Shown: piece by piece, positions 63,391 to 64,000 of the stretch
How the letters are laid out: every line of letters starts with the position of its first letter
Numbering within the stretch: the stretch's first letter is position 1
Notes under the pieces: model-generated
What the model saw: the letters and a program-made list of their open reading frames with translations, nothing else
Told to the model about the DNA's origin: nothing
The model's database searches: none
Assembly: GCA_033398695.1 (NCBI GenBank)
Contig: CM065805.1
Location: 72,260,762 to 72,324,761 of the forward strand
Reading direction: 5' to 3'
DNA: 64,000 nucleotides
Origin: Orobanche coerulescens
Lineage: Eukaryota > Streptophyta > Magnoliopsida > Lamiales > Orobanchaceae
Made by a program: the position numbers and the translations under genes

Positions 63391-64000
63391 GTTGGTGAAC
63401 GTTTAGTGATTGATGCTAATATTAGTTTGATGTACTTAACTTGGATTAAAGTATAAACTATATTTTATAGAGATAATATAGTTAGGTATATGTATTCAGT
63501 TGAACTACGATACATGGATATATGTGTGGTGTTGGTTGTTTATGCCTGAAGGAATATTGCGCTGAGTTTTGATTGATAACATGCGTGGTGTTGTTTATCT
63601 GTGTAGTTCATGATTGACAGATAGTTTGTTTGAAAATGTGTACTAATTTGATAATTGTTGTAATGATTGACTGTGTGCTTGATGTTTGAAACAATGTGAA
63701 TAATTGTTTTGAGAGACATCGTATTTGGGAGCTTCTCAGGATGGGCATGAACTCCGGCCTGGTGTACGCTGCAATGAGCGGCTCCATATAGTTGGTGAAT
63801 GCCGGTGTTACATAATGCATGAGAAAGGGGCAGATCTTGCGGTAGTGAGCGCCGGCGCGGTGACATGTTCAAGGGGCGGCCAACATAGTGGAGTAAACGC
63901 CGGTGCAGCAGCTGTGCAAGGGAGGCGCCTGGCAGTCTTATTGGTTACGGATATTCGTATGACAGCTAAGACCCCGATACCGAACGATTTTTGTATTTCA
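63391..64000. other. Unassigned; GC-rich degenerate repeat at 63790-63925
   Basis: No recognisable coding region. From about 63790 a GC-rich stretch has three degenerate units of about 50 bp, each with a GTGAATGCCGGTG / GTGAGCGCCGGCGC / AGTAAACGCCGGTGC core. It may be another LTR interior, by analogy with GC-rich repeats in the other LTRs. Confidence 0.45.

Noticed and set aside
63540..63872. 110-codon minus-strand ORF near the right edge
   Set aside because: No recognisable domain, low complexity at the end, overlaps a degenerate GC-rich repeat and another ORF; too weak to call a gene.
1..64000. A new defence or biosynthetic gene system
   Set aside because: All readable proteins are retroelement Gag, protease, RT, RNase H, integrase or LINE endonuclease; I found no gene cluster of another type.

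Overview
This window is a nested block of transposable elements from a plant nuclear genome. I see no host protein gene, rRNA, tRNA or CRISPR array. Reasons for a plant: Ty3/gypsy, Ty1/copia and LINE reverse transcriptases; Met-tRNA-type primer-binding sites (variants of TGGTATCAGAGC); a hAT-type DNA element; and a Tat-lineage element with a second RNase H and an antisense extra ORF, all typical of flowering-plant heterochromatin. The family is probably a eudicot, which I cannot narrow further from sequence alone.

Layout. (1) 1-16871: a Ty1/copia 3' end (15469-16871) interrupted by a LINE whose ORF2 runs on the + strand in three pieces (1-26, 5690-6154, 12123-15245; poly(A) at 15458). Two complete related Ty3/gypsy elements split the LINE: one on the - strand (27-5689, target duplication GAAGT) and one on the + strand (6155-12122, target duplication ATATA). 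Both have TGATACGA...TCGTATCA LTR ends, a Met-type primer site and one gag-pol frame. The first lacks most of its protease region. (2) 16872-24170: decayed LTRs of a large Ty3/gypsy family (LTR ends TGTAATACCC / GGGTGTTACA), an RT scrap, two opposed Angela-like copia LTR pieces, a 21-22 bp minisatellite, and a duplicated 0.7 kb LTR-like segment. (3) 24171-32258: a two-LTR element on the - strand with gag but no pol (TR-GAG-like), whose LTRs carry 36-bp and 56-bp tandem repeats and arrays of a 12-bp palindrome. (4) 32259-53114: LTR fragments of the same family in both orientations around a Ty3/gypsy pol on the - strand. That pol is split by an Angela-like Ty1/copia element (35707-45992), whose integrase is itself split by a non-autonomous hAT element (39851-40833) with 8-bp target duplications. 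(5) 53115-62945: a Tat-lineage Ty3/gypsy element on the - strand (3' LTR, integrase, second RNase H, RT, protease, gag end) with an intron-containing antisense ORF on the + strand. (6) 62946-64000: another palindrome-bearing LTR scrap, a TA microsatellite and unassigned sequence.

How the pieces act together: each intact element would encode Gag, protease, RT/RNase H and integrase for its own copying, but every coding region here is broken by frameshifts, stops or deletion, so the block looks immobile. The TR-GAG-like element would need pol supplied in trans. Features not explained by ordinary coding are the palindrome arrays upstream of the TATA box in two unrelated LTR families, the copy-number-variable tandem repeats inside LTRs, and LTR-pair differences concentrated at CG and CAG/CTG sites.
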